From positions 62,001 to 126,000 of the forward strand of contig CP095414.1 of NCBI GenBank assembly GCA_029541985.1: a stretch of 64,000 nt of DNA. Direction: 5' to 3'. Shown piece by piece: positions 16,739 to 28,300 of the stretch. The translations under genes were made by a program, and so were the position numbers. The first letter of the stretch is position 1. Each line of letters opens with the position of its first letter. This DNA comes from Bacteroidales bacterium F22 (lineage in GTDB: Bacteria > Bacteroidota > Bacteroidia > Bacteroidales > Bacteroidaceae). The notes under the pieces were generated by a model that saw nothing but the letters and a program-made list of their open reading frames with translations, ran no database searches and had not been told where the DNA came from.

Positions 16739-18646
16739 ATGATGACACAACTAACTAGAAGATTTGGCAAGTCCATTGTCAGAATCAAGGTAAGCACTCT
16801 GTTTCTATTTGTCCTTTTTGCTTGTACCAAAAATTATGCTTCCATCGTCCAAGAAGAGAGCAGTATGACAGTTCCAGTGTATAAACGTACGATTTATGTG
16901 GATAGTAAATATGGAGTGGATAGTCATTCTGGATTATCAATCGACGAGGCTATTAGAAGTTTGTACAAACTGAATCAAATGGGTATACAAGCAGGTGACA
17001 AGGTCTTATTCAAAGGAGGAGAAACCTATTATGGAATGATCAAATTGGTTGACCTAAATGAAGTATCCGATGGGCAAAATCCAATCTATATAGGAACATA
17101 TGGGGATTCTGAAAAAGCTAACATCGTTTTTACGGACCATCAAGCTGGTGTGATGATCCAAAATTCATCCAACATCATGGTAGAGAATCTTGACCTGACT
17201 TGTCACGATAAAGCAGCGGTCAAAGGACATCGATATGGTATCCGGATATTCTCCACTAGTATGAATAATGAGTCATCTAAATCATCTTTGGTTAAGGATA
17301 TCACCATAGCAAATGTTTATATCCATGATATTTTCACTATGCCAGTGTCTGCATGTAAATCTCCGAGATGGTGTCGGCAGTGGGATATGGCCGACGAAGA
17401 TGGTTGGGGATGGGGCATTTTTGCTTCGATATCCAAAGGAGATGGTATAGAAGGACTTTTATTGAACAATGTCAAAATCGAGAATGTGAGCCATACTGGT
17501 TTGAAGTTGATAGGGAATACCAAAAGGACGTTGATTCAGCAACGAAGGATCAAACCATTTGACATCGAGACCAATACATATACACTTTTCCAAGATGTCC
17601 AGGTTAATCATTGCCAGATATTAAATGTAGGAGGGCCAGGCATTCAATTCAATCGTATAAATGAAGGGGTAATCAAAGACTGTTTGGTCTTAAATTCAGG
17701 CAGCAGTTCTGATGTTCGCAAATGGGGACGCGGAAGCGGTATGTGGATGTATCATTGTGATGACCTCTTGATTGCAAAGAATCAATTTATTGGTGCTGAA
17801 GGGATTGCTGATTGTTGTGGTGCTCATATAGATATAGGCAATCGTAATGTCGTATTGGAATATAATCTAAGCCAAAACAATGCTGGCGGTTTCGTTGAAG
17901 TATTGGGCAATAATTATAATTGTTCTTATAGATACAATGTCAGTATCAATGATGGATGGCGAGATTTAAAAGACCCAGAACAAAAGACCAAGTGGGGTGA
18001 ACTAGGGACTTTGGGATGTCTTGTGACCATCAATGGGCATGGTGGAGATGCCAACCAAGCTGAATTTTACGGACCATTTAGCACCTATATCTACAACAAT
18101 ACCATCATCTGTCAAAAGGATGCACAAGCTCCCTATACCAACCCAGCAATTTTTGATTTTGCTACTTCAGCAAGAGGTATTCTATTTACAAACAATCTTT
18201 TATGGGTTTACAAAAAGATGAACAATACATGGAGTGGTCATTCATGGAAAGATGGGGAAGCTGTAGATCGTGCGTATGATTTTCGTGTGACGACTGGCAT
18301 CAATGAACAAGGCAAACCAATCGTACGCAGTATGAATGAACAGGAGATAGAAGACATGAATGTGGTTTGTACCAATAATTTGTATCGTGAGGCAAATATC
18401 CTACCGGATGGATATTGGGATTTGAATCCTATCATAGGTAATCCTGAATTTGTCAATCAAAATGGACGAGATGTCAAGAGTTTCATTCCGACAAACAAAT
18501 CGTTGATTGAACAAGGAGTAAAGATTCAAAAACTGTCATCCGACTCATCAAAAAATGGGTTGAAATACGGTGGTTTGAATCTGAGCAAAGATTATTTTGG
18601 TCATAAAATAAACGTGCCAATTATTGGAGCAATCATTCCTCAATAG
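16739..18646 (+). CDS. Secreted right-handed beta-helix protein of the agar locus
   Basis: A 635-residue protein with an N-terminal export signal (hydrophobic stretch at about residues 18-36). It then has repeated beta-helix rungs from about residue 110 to 480, of the type NIMVENLDL, DITIANVYIHDI, NVKIENVSHTGLKL, VIKDCLVLNSGSSS and VVLEYNLSQNNAGG. IYVDSKYGVDSHSG near the start is typical of parallel beta-helix polysaccharide-active proteins. It is convergent with the regulator gene at the edge of the agar locus. It is likely a lyase or hydrolase acting on the same glycan or a side component. No known CAZy family can be assigned from the sequence by eye. Confidence 0.72.
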   Translation: MMTQLTRRFGKSIVRIKVSTLFLFVLFACTKNYASIVQEESSMTVPVYKRTIYVDSKYGVDSHSGLSIDEAIRSLYKLNQMGIQAGDKVLFKGGETYYGMIKLVDLNEVSDGQNPIYIGTYGDSEKANIVFTDHQAGVMIQNSSNIMVENLDLTCHDKAAVKGHRYGIRIFSTSMNNESSKSSLVKDITIANVYIHDIFTMPVSACKSPRWCRQWDMADEDGWGWGIFASISKGDGIEGLLLNNVKIENVSHTGLKLIGNTKRTLIQQRRIKPFDIETNTYTLFQDVQVNHCQILNVGGPGIQFNRINEGVIKDCLVLNSGSSSDVRKWGRGSGMWMYHCDDLLIAKNQFIGAEGIADCCGAHIDIGNRNVVLEYNLSQNNAGGFVEVLGNNYNCSYRYNVSINDGWRDLKDPEQKTKWGELGTLGCLVTINGHGGDANQAEFYGPFSTYIYNNTIICQKDAQAPYTNPAIFDFATSARGILFTNNLLWVYKKMNNTWSGHSWKDGEAVDRAYDFRVTTGINEQGKPIVRSMNEQEIEDMNVVCTNNLYREANILPDGYWDLNPIIGNPEFVNQNGRDVKSFIPTNKSLIEQGVKIQKLSSDSSKNGLKYGGLNLSKDYFGHKINVPIIGAIIPQ

Positions 18647-18664
18647 ATTTAATCTCCTGACCGT

Positions 18665-21600
18665 TTATTCTGTGTGCAAACCAGTATATGCTGTAGGTGT
18701 CACTCCAAAATGTTCTTTGAATCGGGTGCGGAAAGTATTGACATCGTTGTATCCAACAGACCACGAAACTTCATTGACATTCATATCACCTTGTAAAATC
18801 AATTTGGCAGCATACTTCATACGTACCGTAATAAGAAAATGATTGGCTGTCTGGTCTGTCAAAGCTTTGATCTTCTTATTGAGTGAGGTTCTTGATAAGC
18901 CATATTCATCTGCTAACATCTGTACGGTGAAATCCATATCTCCCATATGTGCTTTGATGATATTAAGCACGCCGGTGATAAATTCCAAATCCGTCTTGGT
19001 GTGTGCTAACATTTCAGGTGCTATTATCACATCTTTTTCGAAATTGGTTTTTACAGCTTCTCTGCTTTTGAGTAATGCATTGATTTGTCCTTCCAAAGCT
19101 TCCATATTGAAGGGCTTTTCAAGATAAGCATCTGCTTGACCTATATTGAAGCTGTCTATTCGATTCTTTACGGTGTTGTTGGCGGTGAAAATGATAATTG
19201 GGATATGGCTGATTAGTCTGTTCTGCTTGATTTGCACACACATCTCAATGCCATCCATTATAGGCATGACAATATCCGTAAGAATCAACTGAGGTTCGTA
19301 TTTGATACAAGCATTCAGTCCTTCTTGCCCGTTGTTAGCACTGATAATCTGAAAACGGTTACTGAGTCGTTGATACAACTGTTCTTGGAGTTGACAGTTG
19401 TCTTCGACGATTAAAATCGTTTGGTCGTGGCTATGCTCTTGCTTTTCTCCTTCGATGAGTCGTTCTATTTGTGTATCTAGTTCTTTTGGGGTAGACGATT
19501 GTTTCTCGATTCTATCTGAAGTAGGTTGTTTGTTTTGTTCCGAAGAATGGATTGGTAGCACTGAGTCTGATGCCATCTTATCTATTGCAAATCCTTGTCC
19601 ATCTAATTGGTAAGGGCTTTTCTGAGGCTGGGCAGTAGATAGCGCAAGTGAGATAGAGAAAACCGTATGTTTTTCTGGTATGCTTTCCACTTGAATGGTT
19701 CCATGATGTTGTTTTACAATTGTTTTACTCAATGCCAAACCGATGCCAGTGCTTTTTTGTTTGATATGATTGGTTGAGTTTACTTGATAGAATCGGTCGA
19801 AGATATGCGACACTGCTTCGGGAAGGATTCCTTGCCCATTGTCGTGAATGGATATGATGACTCTTCGGTCTTTGATATCTAGGCGTAGAATGATTCGGCC
19901 TCCTTCTTGTGTATATTTAAAAGCATTAGATAGCAAATTGTATAATACATGTTCAAATAGTTTGGAATCAATATCTATGTTTGGATTTTGATTGCTTGGC
20001 TCAAATTTAAAATCAATATTCTGTTTGGTGGCTAGTGGCTGAAATTTTTTATAGAATAGCGCTACATATCGATTTGCGTCTATTGTTTCAATTTTCAAAG
20101 ATGATTTTCCTTGTTCTACCTTTCGAAATTCAAGCAATTGATTAATCATATCCATCAATGTGTCTGCATTGTCTTTGATGACATTCAAATCTTTCAAAGC
20201 CAAACTATCTTGTTTGTGTTTTGCTCTGTTGAGTAGTGTCTCCAGTGGAATGTTGATAAGTGTCAATGGAGTGCGGAACTCATGAGACATATTGGTGAAA
20301 AATTGGAAGCGATATTGGGCTATCTCTTCAGATTTTTCTTTTTCAAATTGTACACGCAAGTAATCTTGTTTTCGAAGATAAAATGCGTATAATATTCGAT
20401 AAGTGAGATATAATATCAGGCCTAGTAAGATAAGATAAATAAGGTATGCCCAAGTGCTCCTATAAAATGGGGGAGATATGACAATTTCCAATTTTCTCGT
20501 CTTCTCAGACCATACTCCATCCGCATTCGTTGCACGAACCTCAAAAATATAGGTTCCTTCGTAAAGGTTAGTATAAGTTGCCCTACGATGGTTGGAAGAT
20601 GTTTTTGTCCAATTTTCGTCAAATCCTTCTAGACGATAATAATAGTCTATGTTGTTGGGGTCATCTAGTTGTATTCCAACAAAATCAATAGCAAAATTAT
20701 GGTCATTGTATGGAAGTTCTATTTTTTCAAGAAATTCTGTCGGTGTCGGTAATTGATTATTCTGCAATCGTTGATTGTTTACATAGATATCAGTCAAATA
20801 TAGATAAGGTGGAATCTTATTCTCTGTGATTTTACTTGGGTCGAACGCAACAAACCCATTTCGGTTGCCAAATACGAGAAAACGACCTCTGAAGTTGGTT
20901 CCACAAATCTCGCTAAACTCTGACTCTTGTATGCCACTGTTGTTGCTGTAGTTTAATACATGTAGATTTCTAGGGTCTAGTTTACACAAACCATGGTTGG
21001 TTGCGAGCCAAAGATTCTCTGACTTTGGGTCAATCAAAATCGTTTTGACTGTATTGTCAATCAGACCATCATGGGTCGTAATCCTTTTTAGTTTCGACTT
21101 ATTAGCCGGTCTATAGATAATCAATCCACTTCCCATTGTCCCAAAATATAAGTTGTGGAGACTGTCTTCTTTGATATCTAAGATATAATCGTTCGAGAGG
21201 TCTGTCGTCTGGCTGTCATCAATTTGATGATAGAAAATTGGAGTTTCTGTCCACAACTCGTCTTTGTTAATTCTGTTGATCCCCAAGTCTGTTCCAATCC
21301 ACAGATTACCAGCATGGTCTTGAAAAATCGAACGGATGGTATTGGAGGATATAGAAGAATTTGATTGATTGAACTGTTGTCCTGACAAGACATGTCCCGA
21401 ATCATCAATCTTGAGTCGCCATAATCCTTGGTTGTATAATCCTGCCCATAGTGTATGAGGGTCTGTCTTTTTGAGTGCAAATACAAATCCCAAATCGTCC
21501 GTTATTCCATTGATTTGTGGGATGATTTGTTTCGTTTCTGTATTGATAGCAATCAATTTGTCCGGATAACTCGTACCTACCCACATGATAGAGGTATTGG

Positions 21601-22873
21601 CTGTTGGGCTTTTTGTCTCTTCAAAGGCATAGGCTCGATTGTTGTCTTCTCTATTGACTTTAATATTGATGTAATGACCTGTAAATGGCTCATTAGCTGG
21701 GAGAATAAAAACACCATTTTCTTCGTCTCCAATCCATAGATTATTTTTTCGGTCGGTATATAGACAGCGAGTTAACTCATTGGATATATCATCCTTTTTG
21801 ACCATGCTGTTTGCTTGATAACCATAAAAGCCCTTCTCTTTTTCTTCTAGATAATAAGTACCGCTGCCTCTGCTGCCCACCCATAGTTGGTCGAAACTAT
21901 TATTGTACAGATATGAAATGACATTGCTATTGATGTCAAAAGGTAATGTCTCTTTGTTGAGTGAGATTGTTTCTACCCATTGTTTTCTTTTGTTTTGCGA
22001 TAAGCAATGTAACCCATTTCTATTGCCAACCCATAATTTGTGATGTCGTTGGATAATCCTTCTACATCGGATAGTATTGATTTGAACAGGTTCTTCGTAT
22101 TGATTATCAGCTAGGTGTTGAATAAAATAGATTTGACCTGATCCGAAGTAAATTCCGTCTTGTCCCTCTGTAATATCTTCACAGCCGATACCATAGGTGA
22201 CCAACTTCAGTTGAGTATCATTGTAATCAACCACTCTATGGAGTTCAGAGTTGATCCCAATCCAAATGGTTCCCCATTTATCTTTATATAAGCTTTTGAT
22301 ACGTTTCTGCTTTTCCACATTAGAATCAAAGATGTTGTAACGATGTACATTCAATAGTTTACTCGTCTCTTTATCGATTTGAAATCTAAAGATGATATAT
22401 CCATTACTCATCCATATCTGGTCCTTTTTATCTACTATAATAGAAACGATATCGCTGTTGGGTTCTGTTTTCTTCTTGAATGCACTCAGTGGATAATTGG
22501 TGAATTGTTGTGTCTTGACATTGAACATAGAGATGCCACGTCCATAGGTTCCAAACCAAAGATCACCTTGATTGTCTTCTGCCATTGAAAGGACCAGTTT
22601 AGAACTATTGTTTTCCCCAGTTGTCTGATTGGGGAAACGCTTATACTCATATCCATCAAAACGATATAATCCACCCAATGTAGCTAGCCACATGAAACCC
22701 TGAGAATCTTGGAATATAGAGTTGACTTCACTTTGAGGCATGTCGTCCAATTGCATAATATTATAATTACGGATATGCTTAGAAGTAGTCTGCTTCAAAT
22801 TGTTTGCATGAATCAAAGATGAAGATAGAATCAAGGTTATGAGGACATTTAAAGAGACTATTCTGACTCTCAT
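18665..22873 (-). CDS. Hybrid two-component system regulator (HTCS) of the agar locus
   Basis: About 1402 residues. A signal peptide begins at the chosen ATG (MRVRIVSLNVLITL); an ATG at 22894 is also possible. Next are two periplasmic seven-bladed propellers with many W-I-G-T/L-W blades, then a Y_Y_Y domain near 700-790 and a membrane segment near 806. A histidine kinase follows (phospho-acceptor His in MSHEFRTPL near 863, HATPase with NAFKYT and GIGLALS). A receiver has its Asp in LILTDIVMPIMDG near 1200, and an AraC-type HTH ends the protein. HTCS proteins sense oligosaccharide in the periplasm and activate the adjacent locus. It is divergent from the first GH16 gene. Confidence 0.95.
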   Translation of the reverse strand: MRVRIVSLNVLITLILSSSLIHANNLKQTTSKHIRNYNIMQLDDMPQSEVNSIFQDSQGFMWLATLGGLYRFDGYEYKRFPNQTTGENNSSKLVLSMAEDNQGDLWFGTYGRGISMFNVKTQQFTNYPLSAFKKKTEPNSDIVSIIVDKKDQIWMSNGYIIFRFQIDKETSKLLNVHRYNIFDSNVEKQKRIKSLYKDKWGTIWIGINSELHRVVDYNDTQLKLVTYGIGCEDITEGQDGIYFGSGQIYFIQHLADNQYEEPVQINTIRCRRIIQRHHKLWVGNRNGLHCLSQNKRKQWVETISLNKETLPFDINSNVISYLYNNSFDQLWVGSRGSGTYYLEEKEKGFYGYQANSMVKKDDISNELTRCLYTDRKNNLWIGDEENGVFILPANEPFTGHYINIKVNREDNNRAYAFEETKSPTANTSIMWVGTSYPDKLIAINTETKQIIPQINGITDDLGFVFALKKTDPHTLWAGLYNQGLWRLKIDDSGHVLSGQQFNQSNSSISSNTIRSIFQDHAGNLWIGTDLGINRINKDELWTETPIFYHQIDDSQTTDLSNDYILDIKEDSLHNLYFGTMGSGLIIYRPANKSKLKRITTHDGLIDNTVKTILIDPKSENLWLATNHGLCKLDPRNLHVLNYSNNSGIQESEFSEICGTNFRGRFLVFGNRNGFVAFDPSKITENKIPPYLYLTDIYVNNQRLQNNQLPTPTEFLEKIELPYNDHNFAIDFVGIQLDDPNNIDYYYRLEGFDENWTKTSSNHRRATYTNLYEGTYIFEVRATNADGVWSEKTRKLEIVISPPFYRSTWAYLIYLILLGLILYLTYRILYAFYLRKQDYLRVQFEKEKSEEIAQYRFQFFTNMSHEFRTPLTLINIPLETLLNRAKHKQDSLALKDLNVIKDNADTLMDMINQLLEFRKVEQGKSSLKIETIDANRYVALFYKKFQPLATKQNIDFKFEPSNQNPNIDIDSKLFEHVLYNLLSNAFKYTQEGGRIILRLDIKDRRVIISIHDNGQGILPEAVSHIFDRFYQVNSTNHIKQKSTGIGLALSKTIVKQHHGTIQVESIPEKHTVFSISLALSTAQPQKSPYQLDGQGFAIDKMASDSVLPIHSSEQNKQPTSDRIEKQSSTPKELDTQIERLIEGEKQEHSHDQTILIVEDNCQLQEQLYQRLSNRFQIISANNGQEGLNACIKYEPQLILTDIVMPIMDGIEMCVQIKQNRLISHIPIIIFTANNTVKNRIDSFNIGQADAYLEKPFNMEALEGQINALLKSREAVKTNFEKDVIIAPEMLAHTKTDLEFITGVLNIIKAHMGDMDFTVQMLADEYGLSRTSLNKKIKALTDQTANHFLITVRMKYAAKLILQGDMNVNEVSWSVGYNDVNTFRTRFKEHFGVTPTAYTGLHTE

Positions 22874-23033
22874 GTCTGTGTGGTTGTTTCTCATGATATG
22901 TAGTGCATTAGATAAAGTGATTGTACAGTGGTAAGGTGGACCAGTGTACTTATATGACACAAAGCTACAACATTTTTCGAAATACCCTCGTAATTATTTG
23001 ATTTTTCCCTACACAGGTCACTTTTCATACATC

Positions 23034-23041
23034 TAGTTTTG
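23034..23041 (+). promoter_or_regulatory. Candidate -7 box for the GH16/SusCD transcript
   Basis: TAGTTTTG fits TAnnTTTG and lies 40 nt before the first GH16 ATG, in the divergent gap with the regulator gene. No good -33 TTTG is seen at the right distance, as expected for an activator-dependent promoter. Confidence 0.38.
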
Positions 23042-23081
23042 TGGTGCCTTTTTTATTAGATAATCACTTAATATTTATTCT

Positions 23082-24131
23082 ATGAAAATCAATAGATTGA
23101 CTTCTTTATTTATGATTTCGTTTATGATGCTTTTTGTTTTAAATCCATTGACGACTTCTTGTAGTAGTAATCCAAATGGAAATGAACCAAACATCGATAG
23201 ACCAGTTGGCCCAGCTGCCAATCCTGATGACTCTATATCAGAATCATTTCAATGGTCCAAGTACGAAGTACCAGTGCACGTCTCATCAGATACTGTCTGG
23301 CAACTACAACCTATTTCCGACGAGTTCAACTACCGTTCTTCGTATACTGACCTAAATCAAGAATTTACCAAACGTTGGAAAGATTATTATCCAGCTCAAT
23401 GGGATGGACCTGGAATCACGAGTTGGAAAAAGGAGATGGTATCCGTAGCAGAAGGTTATTTACGTATTACTGCTTCGAGACCAACTGATGCTCTATATGA
23501 AGAGCTTACTATGCCTGATAAAACCAAGGAGAGCTTCCAACAAACTTATACCGGATGTATCAGTTCTCTTTCGCTAGTGACCTATCCCGTATATGTAGAA
23601 GCTTGTGCCAAACTATCAAAATCGACTCTTGCTTCAGATGTGTGGATGCTGAGCCCAGATGATACCCAAGAAATAGATATCATCGAAGCTTATGGTGGGG
23701 ACCGTTCAGAAACGAGTGCGACGCAAAGTTATTGGGCAACTCGACTACATTTAAGTCACCACCTATTCATTCGTCATCCGTTTGCTGATTATCAACCTCT
23801 GGACGATGGTACATGGTATACAGATGGAAAAGGAACTAAGTGGGCTGATGATTTTCACCGAGTGGGTGTATACTGGAAGAGTCCAACTCATTTAGAATAT
23901 TATGTAGATGGATACTTGGTTCGGACTGTCGATGGGATGGATATAATAGATCCTAAAGGTTTTTCAGGTGGAACAGGACTAGTCAAAGGGCTCCATATAA
24001 TCATCAACGAAGAAGACCAAGAATGGAGGACAGTGCGAGGATTGTCACCGACTCAAGAAGAATTGTCCAACCAAGAAGATGTAACCTTCTTCGTTGATTG
24101 GATTCGTGTTTTGAAGCCATTACAGAAATAG
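23082..24131 (+). CDS. GH16 beta-agarase, lipoprotein form
   Basis: A 349-residue enzyme cutting beta-1,4 bonds of agarose. The signal peptide ends in LTTSC (Cys27), so it should be a lipoprotein, perhaps surface-exposed. The GH16 catalytic motif EIDIIE gives nucleophile Glu197, Asp199 and acid/base Glu202. SDVWMLSPDDTQEIDIIEAY and HLSHHLFIR are the pattern of GH16 beta-agarases (subfamily 16 in my memory of AgaA/AgaB-type enzymes). It is followed 157 nt later by a close paralogue, suggesting tandem duplication. It is the first gene of the plus-strand locus. Confidence 0.92.
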   Translation: MKINRLTSLFMISFMMLFVLNPLTTSCSSNPNGNEPNIDRPVGPAANPDDSISESFQWSKYEVPVHVSSDTVWQLQPISDEFNYRSSYTDLNQEFTKRWKDYYPAQWDGPGITSWKKEMVSVAEGYLRITASRPTDALYEELTMPDKTKESFQQTYTGCISSLSLVTYPVYVEACAKLSKSTLASDVWMLSPDDTQEIDIIEAYGGDRSETSATQSYWATRLHLSHHLFIRHPFADYQPLDDGTWYTDGKGTKWADDFHRVGVYWKSPTHLEYYVDGYLVRTVDGMDIIDPKGFSGGTGLVKGLHIIINEEDQEWRTVRGLSPTQEELSNQEDVTFFVDWIRVLKPLQK

Positions 24132-24288
24132 TCCTAGTGGTATGGTTTATGTGTGATTTATAAGGAAAAACGAGGCATTTATCAAATACCATGCATACTG
24201 TTTTCATTTGCTAGCGCTGCCTTCAAGCCAATTACCATAGTTTTGTGCTACCTAAATGATTAGTTAACGTTAAATCAAACTTTATTAA

Positions 24289-25275
24289 ATGAAAACCAAC
24301 TCGAAAGCGATACAACGTTTGTTGTTATCAGCTGTGTTCTGTTCCGTAATTGGTTCAGATACCTTTGCTCAAGAAACTAGAGCCAACCCTCAAATGTATG
24401 ATTGGTCCCAGTACCCAGTCCCGGTTCAGTTAGCTCCAGATATGGAATGGCAATTACAACCGGAGTCAGATCAATTTGATTACGACTCGTCATATGGGCA
24501 TCTGAATCCTGAATTTACCAAAAGATGGATTGATTATTATCATGCTAACTGGGATGGACCAGGTGTCACCATTTGGAGAAGAGATATGGTCTCTGTATCT
24601 GATGGTAATCTACGAATCGCTGCAAAAAGAGATACTGATGAAAAACAAGAATTAACCAAACCAGATGGAACGAAAGAAAGTTACCCCGTGGTCTATACCG
24701 GATGTATCAGTTCGAAAACGACGGTTCAATATCCTGTATATGTGGAGGCTTGTGCTAAGTTATCCAAATCGACATTGGCTTCTGATGTGTGGATGTTGAG
24801 CCCAGATGATACTCAAGAAATAGATATTATTGAAGCCTATGGTGGTGATCGTGACTCGAAAAACGATACTGATAGTTACTGGGCGAAATGTATTCATTTG
24901 AGTCATCATGTATTTATCAGAGAACCATTCCAAGACTATCAGCCGACCGACCAAGGTTCATGGTATCAAAACCAAGGGACCCTTTGGAGAGACCAATTTC
25001 ATCGTGTCGGTGTCTATTGGAAAAATCCGACTCATCTGGAGTATTACGTAGATGGTCAATTGGTCCGGACAGTGTCTGGGATACAACAAATAGACCCCAA
25101 AGGATTTACTAAAGGCCCCGGCCTTGACAAAGCGCTGAATATTATCATTAATCAAGAAGACCAAACTTGGCGAACAGTCAAAGGACTCTCACCAAGTGAG
25201 AAAGAACTTGAAAATGAAGAAAATATGACCTTCTTGGTCGATTGGATTCGCGTCGAAAAACCTATTCGAAAATGA
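24289..25275 (+). CDS. GH16 beta-agarase, soluble secreted form
   Basis: A 328-residue enzyme, a close paralogue of the gene before it through the whole catalytic domain. Catalytic residues are Glu177, Asp179 and Glu182 in EIDIIE. Its signal peptide (cleavage after DTFAQ, about residue 27) has no lipobox Cys, so it should be periplasmic or released, unlike its lipidated sister. YTGCISSKTTVQYPVYVEA and FHRVGVYWKNPTHLEYYVDG are agarase-like. SusC begins 36 nt after the stop. Confidence 0.93.
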   Translation: MKTNSKAIQRLLLSAVFCSVIGSDTFAQETRANPQMYDWSQYPVPVQLAPDMEWQLQPESDQFDYDSSYGHLNPEFTKRWIDYYHANWDGPGVTIWRRDMVSVSDGNLRIAAKRDTDEKQELTKPDGTKESYPVVYTGCISSKTTVQYPVYVEACAKLSKSTLASDVWMLSPDDTQEIDIIEAYGGDRDSKNDTDSYWAKCIHLSHHVFIREPFQDYQPTDQGSWYQNQGTLWRDQFHRVGVYWKNPTHLEYYVDGQLVRTVSGIQQIDPKGFTKGPGLDKALNIIINQEDQTWRTVKGLSPSEKELENEENMTFLVDWIRVEKPIRK

Positions 25276-25311
25276 ATTTATCTTGAAAACCACTAATAAA
25301 TTAATTGTATT

Positions 25312-28300
25312 ATGAACAAATCACTATTTGAAGTTAATGCCCATCGTACCTTTCGTTGGATATTGACTTGCATGATGCTTGGTCTTTCCTCGCTGGTGCT
25401 ACATGCGCAAAAACGCACGATAAGCGGGACAGTGACAGATTATGCGAACAAAGAACCTTTGATTGGTGTAACTGTAGCTGTCGTAGGAACGACACATGGA
25501 AGAATTACTGATCTTGACGGTAACTATACGATTGAAGCCAATGTAGGGCAAGTCATCGATTTTAGTTATCTCGGGTATTCTTCACAAAAGGTGAAAATCA
25601 CTGCCTCTTCATCAAAGATTAATATCCGGATGAAAGTATCAAGTGTCATGCTCAATGAAGTTGTGGCCATTGGTTATGGTGTACAAAAGAAAAAAGAATT
25701 GACCGGTGCTGTTTCGCAAGTCAAATCTGATGTGTTGCTGGAATCTCCAAGTTCCGATGTAACTAAAGCTTTGACTGGAAAAGTTGCAGGGTTAAGTGTC
25801 GTAGAAAGTAGTGGCCGTCCTGGTGACCAAGCCAATGTGCAGATTCGTGGACTAGGGTCTATCAATGGAAATTCATCTCCACTCTACGTTGTCGATGGTA
25901 TTCCAGCAGATGGTAACCCAAATATCCCTGCTGAAGAAGTAGAGAGTATCGATGTACTCAAGGATGGTGCTGCAGCTGCTGTATATGGTACTCGTGCTGC
26001 GAATGGAGTGATTCTCATCAAAACAAAAAGAGGAAAAGAAGGGCGACTTAAAGTTTCTTTCTCCTCTTATTACGGTATCCAGAATATCACTTCCAAAACA
26101 CCTTTGTTGGATGCAAAAGAGCATCTGTATACCCACCAACAGGTGCAGCAGATGCGAAATGCAGGTTCCCAATCTATTCTGCTTAACTATGATAGGCAAT
26201 CCATCTATCGCAATAATGATTTTGTGGAAGAGATTGAGAATAACAATGCATCTATGCAAAATTATAATCTGACGTTGTCAGGTGGTTCAAACGGTGTGAC
26301 TTTCAATGTCAATACTAATTATTTCCAACAAGACGGAATTCTTATTCTCTCTGGATATGAACGTTTCTCCACTCGTGCAAACGTATCTTTCAAGCAAGAA
26401 AAGTTCTCTGGATTTGTGAGTGTGGGACTCAATCATTCACACAAGACACAAGAACCTTGGGGATTGTATCAATATGCATTGTATCAAGTACCAACTCGTC
26501 CTTCATTGGAGAATACTATGGGAGATACCAATATCCAAGTGGAAGGGAATGACCCTGAACATGTTGGCTTTTTAGCCCGAGTGATGACCAATACGGATAT
26601 TCGTAGAGAAGATGCGCACAATGTGTCTGGTAATTTGAAATATAATTTCACCTCTGATTTGGTTTATCAAATCAATCTTGGATATAACTATTGGTCGATG
26701 GACCGTTACTATTATCAGCCAAAGTATACGGTATATGATCGAGATGGTAAAGTCAATTTGTTGAGCTCGAGAGCAGAAGGTATTTTACAACAGTTCAACT
26801 ATAAATCTACCAAGATGACGATGGAGCATACACTCTCTTATAACCATACTTTTGATAAACATAAAGTAGGTCTCTTGGCAGGATACACTGTAGAGACGAC
26901 AACAGGTACTAACTGGAATGGTTCGAAAAAAGGCTTTTTGAGCAATGAAATAGCTCAGTTTGATGCTGCTAGTACTATGATGTCTCTGGGTGGAGTAAAA
27001 AATAAAAATGCAATCGTCGGTAAACTGTTCCGTGCTCAATATACGTATGACAATAAGTATATGTTGTCTGCTAGTGGCCGCTATGATGGCTCTTCTCGTA
27101 TGAGTGCTAACAATCGTTATGCATTCTTTCCTGGAATCTCTGCAGGTTGGAATATCAGTGATGAAAATTTCATGAATAGTACCGATGATTGGTTGAGCAA
27201 TCTAAAACTGAGACTCAGTTATGGTGAAGTAGGAAATGAAAATATAGGGAATTATCTATATGCATCTTACATCATGAATAATATTGATTATGTATTTGGG
27301 CCAGAAACCAATGACAATCTTGCTCTCGGAGCTATCCAACGTGCTTATTCTAATTCTGATATTTCATGGGAAACCAATGTCTCAAGAAATATTGGTCTTG
27401 ATTGGAATATGTGGAATGGAAAATTGACAGGTAGTATAGATTTATACATGAACGACAAGAAGAATATGCTTCTAGATGTGATGCTACCACCATCTTCTGG
27501 TACTAATCAAGGATATGGAAACAATACAGTGATGTCCAATGTTGGCGATATGCAGAACAAAGGACTCGAATTGAGCTTAACTTACAAGGGACATGTTAAG
27601 TTTGGAATGAATTATAGTATCACTGGTACATTCACGAAAAACAAAAACGAAGTGACCAAATTGGGAGATGCTACTTCAATCCCATTGAGTGACAGTAAGT
27701 TAGGTGATTGGACAGGTACCGGAGATGACGTGTTGACTTATATGAGGGTAGGCTATCCAGCTGGATCTTTCTTCTTAATCGAAACAGATGGTATCATCAA
27801 GACACAAGCTGAACTGGAAGAAGTTCATAAGTATATGCCTTCTGCAAAATTGGGCGATTTGAAACAACTTGATGCGAATGGTGACCATCAAATAAATGAT
27901 GAAGACCGTGTATATCAGGGTAGTGGTATGCCCAAATTTGAAACTAGTTGGACATGGAACTGCAATTGGAAAGGTTTTGATTTTACCACGCAATTATACC
28001 TCTCTTATGGCAATAAAGTATTCGATGGTGGAAAGAAATTTGCCTATGGTGCACTTTCACACAAAGACTTGTACAACTTCTGGGGCACTTATAATCCAAC
28101 GTCTTCTATACCAGCTCCTAGAGCTGCTAATCTTAGAACCAATACTGACTACTTCTTAAGTGATGGTTCATTCCTCAGAGTTCGTAACCTAAGTTTGGGA
28201 TACACTCTTCCAAAATCTTGTATACACTCATTTGCCGAATGGGCACGTGTATATGTGAGTGCACAAAACTTGTATACTTTTACGTCTTATGATGGATTTG

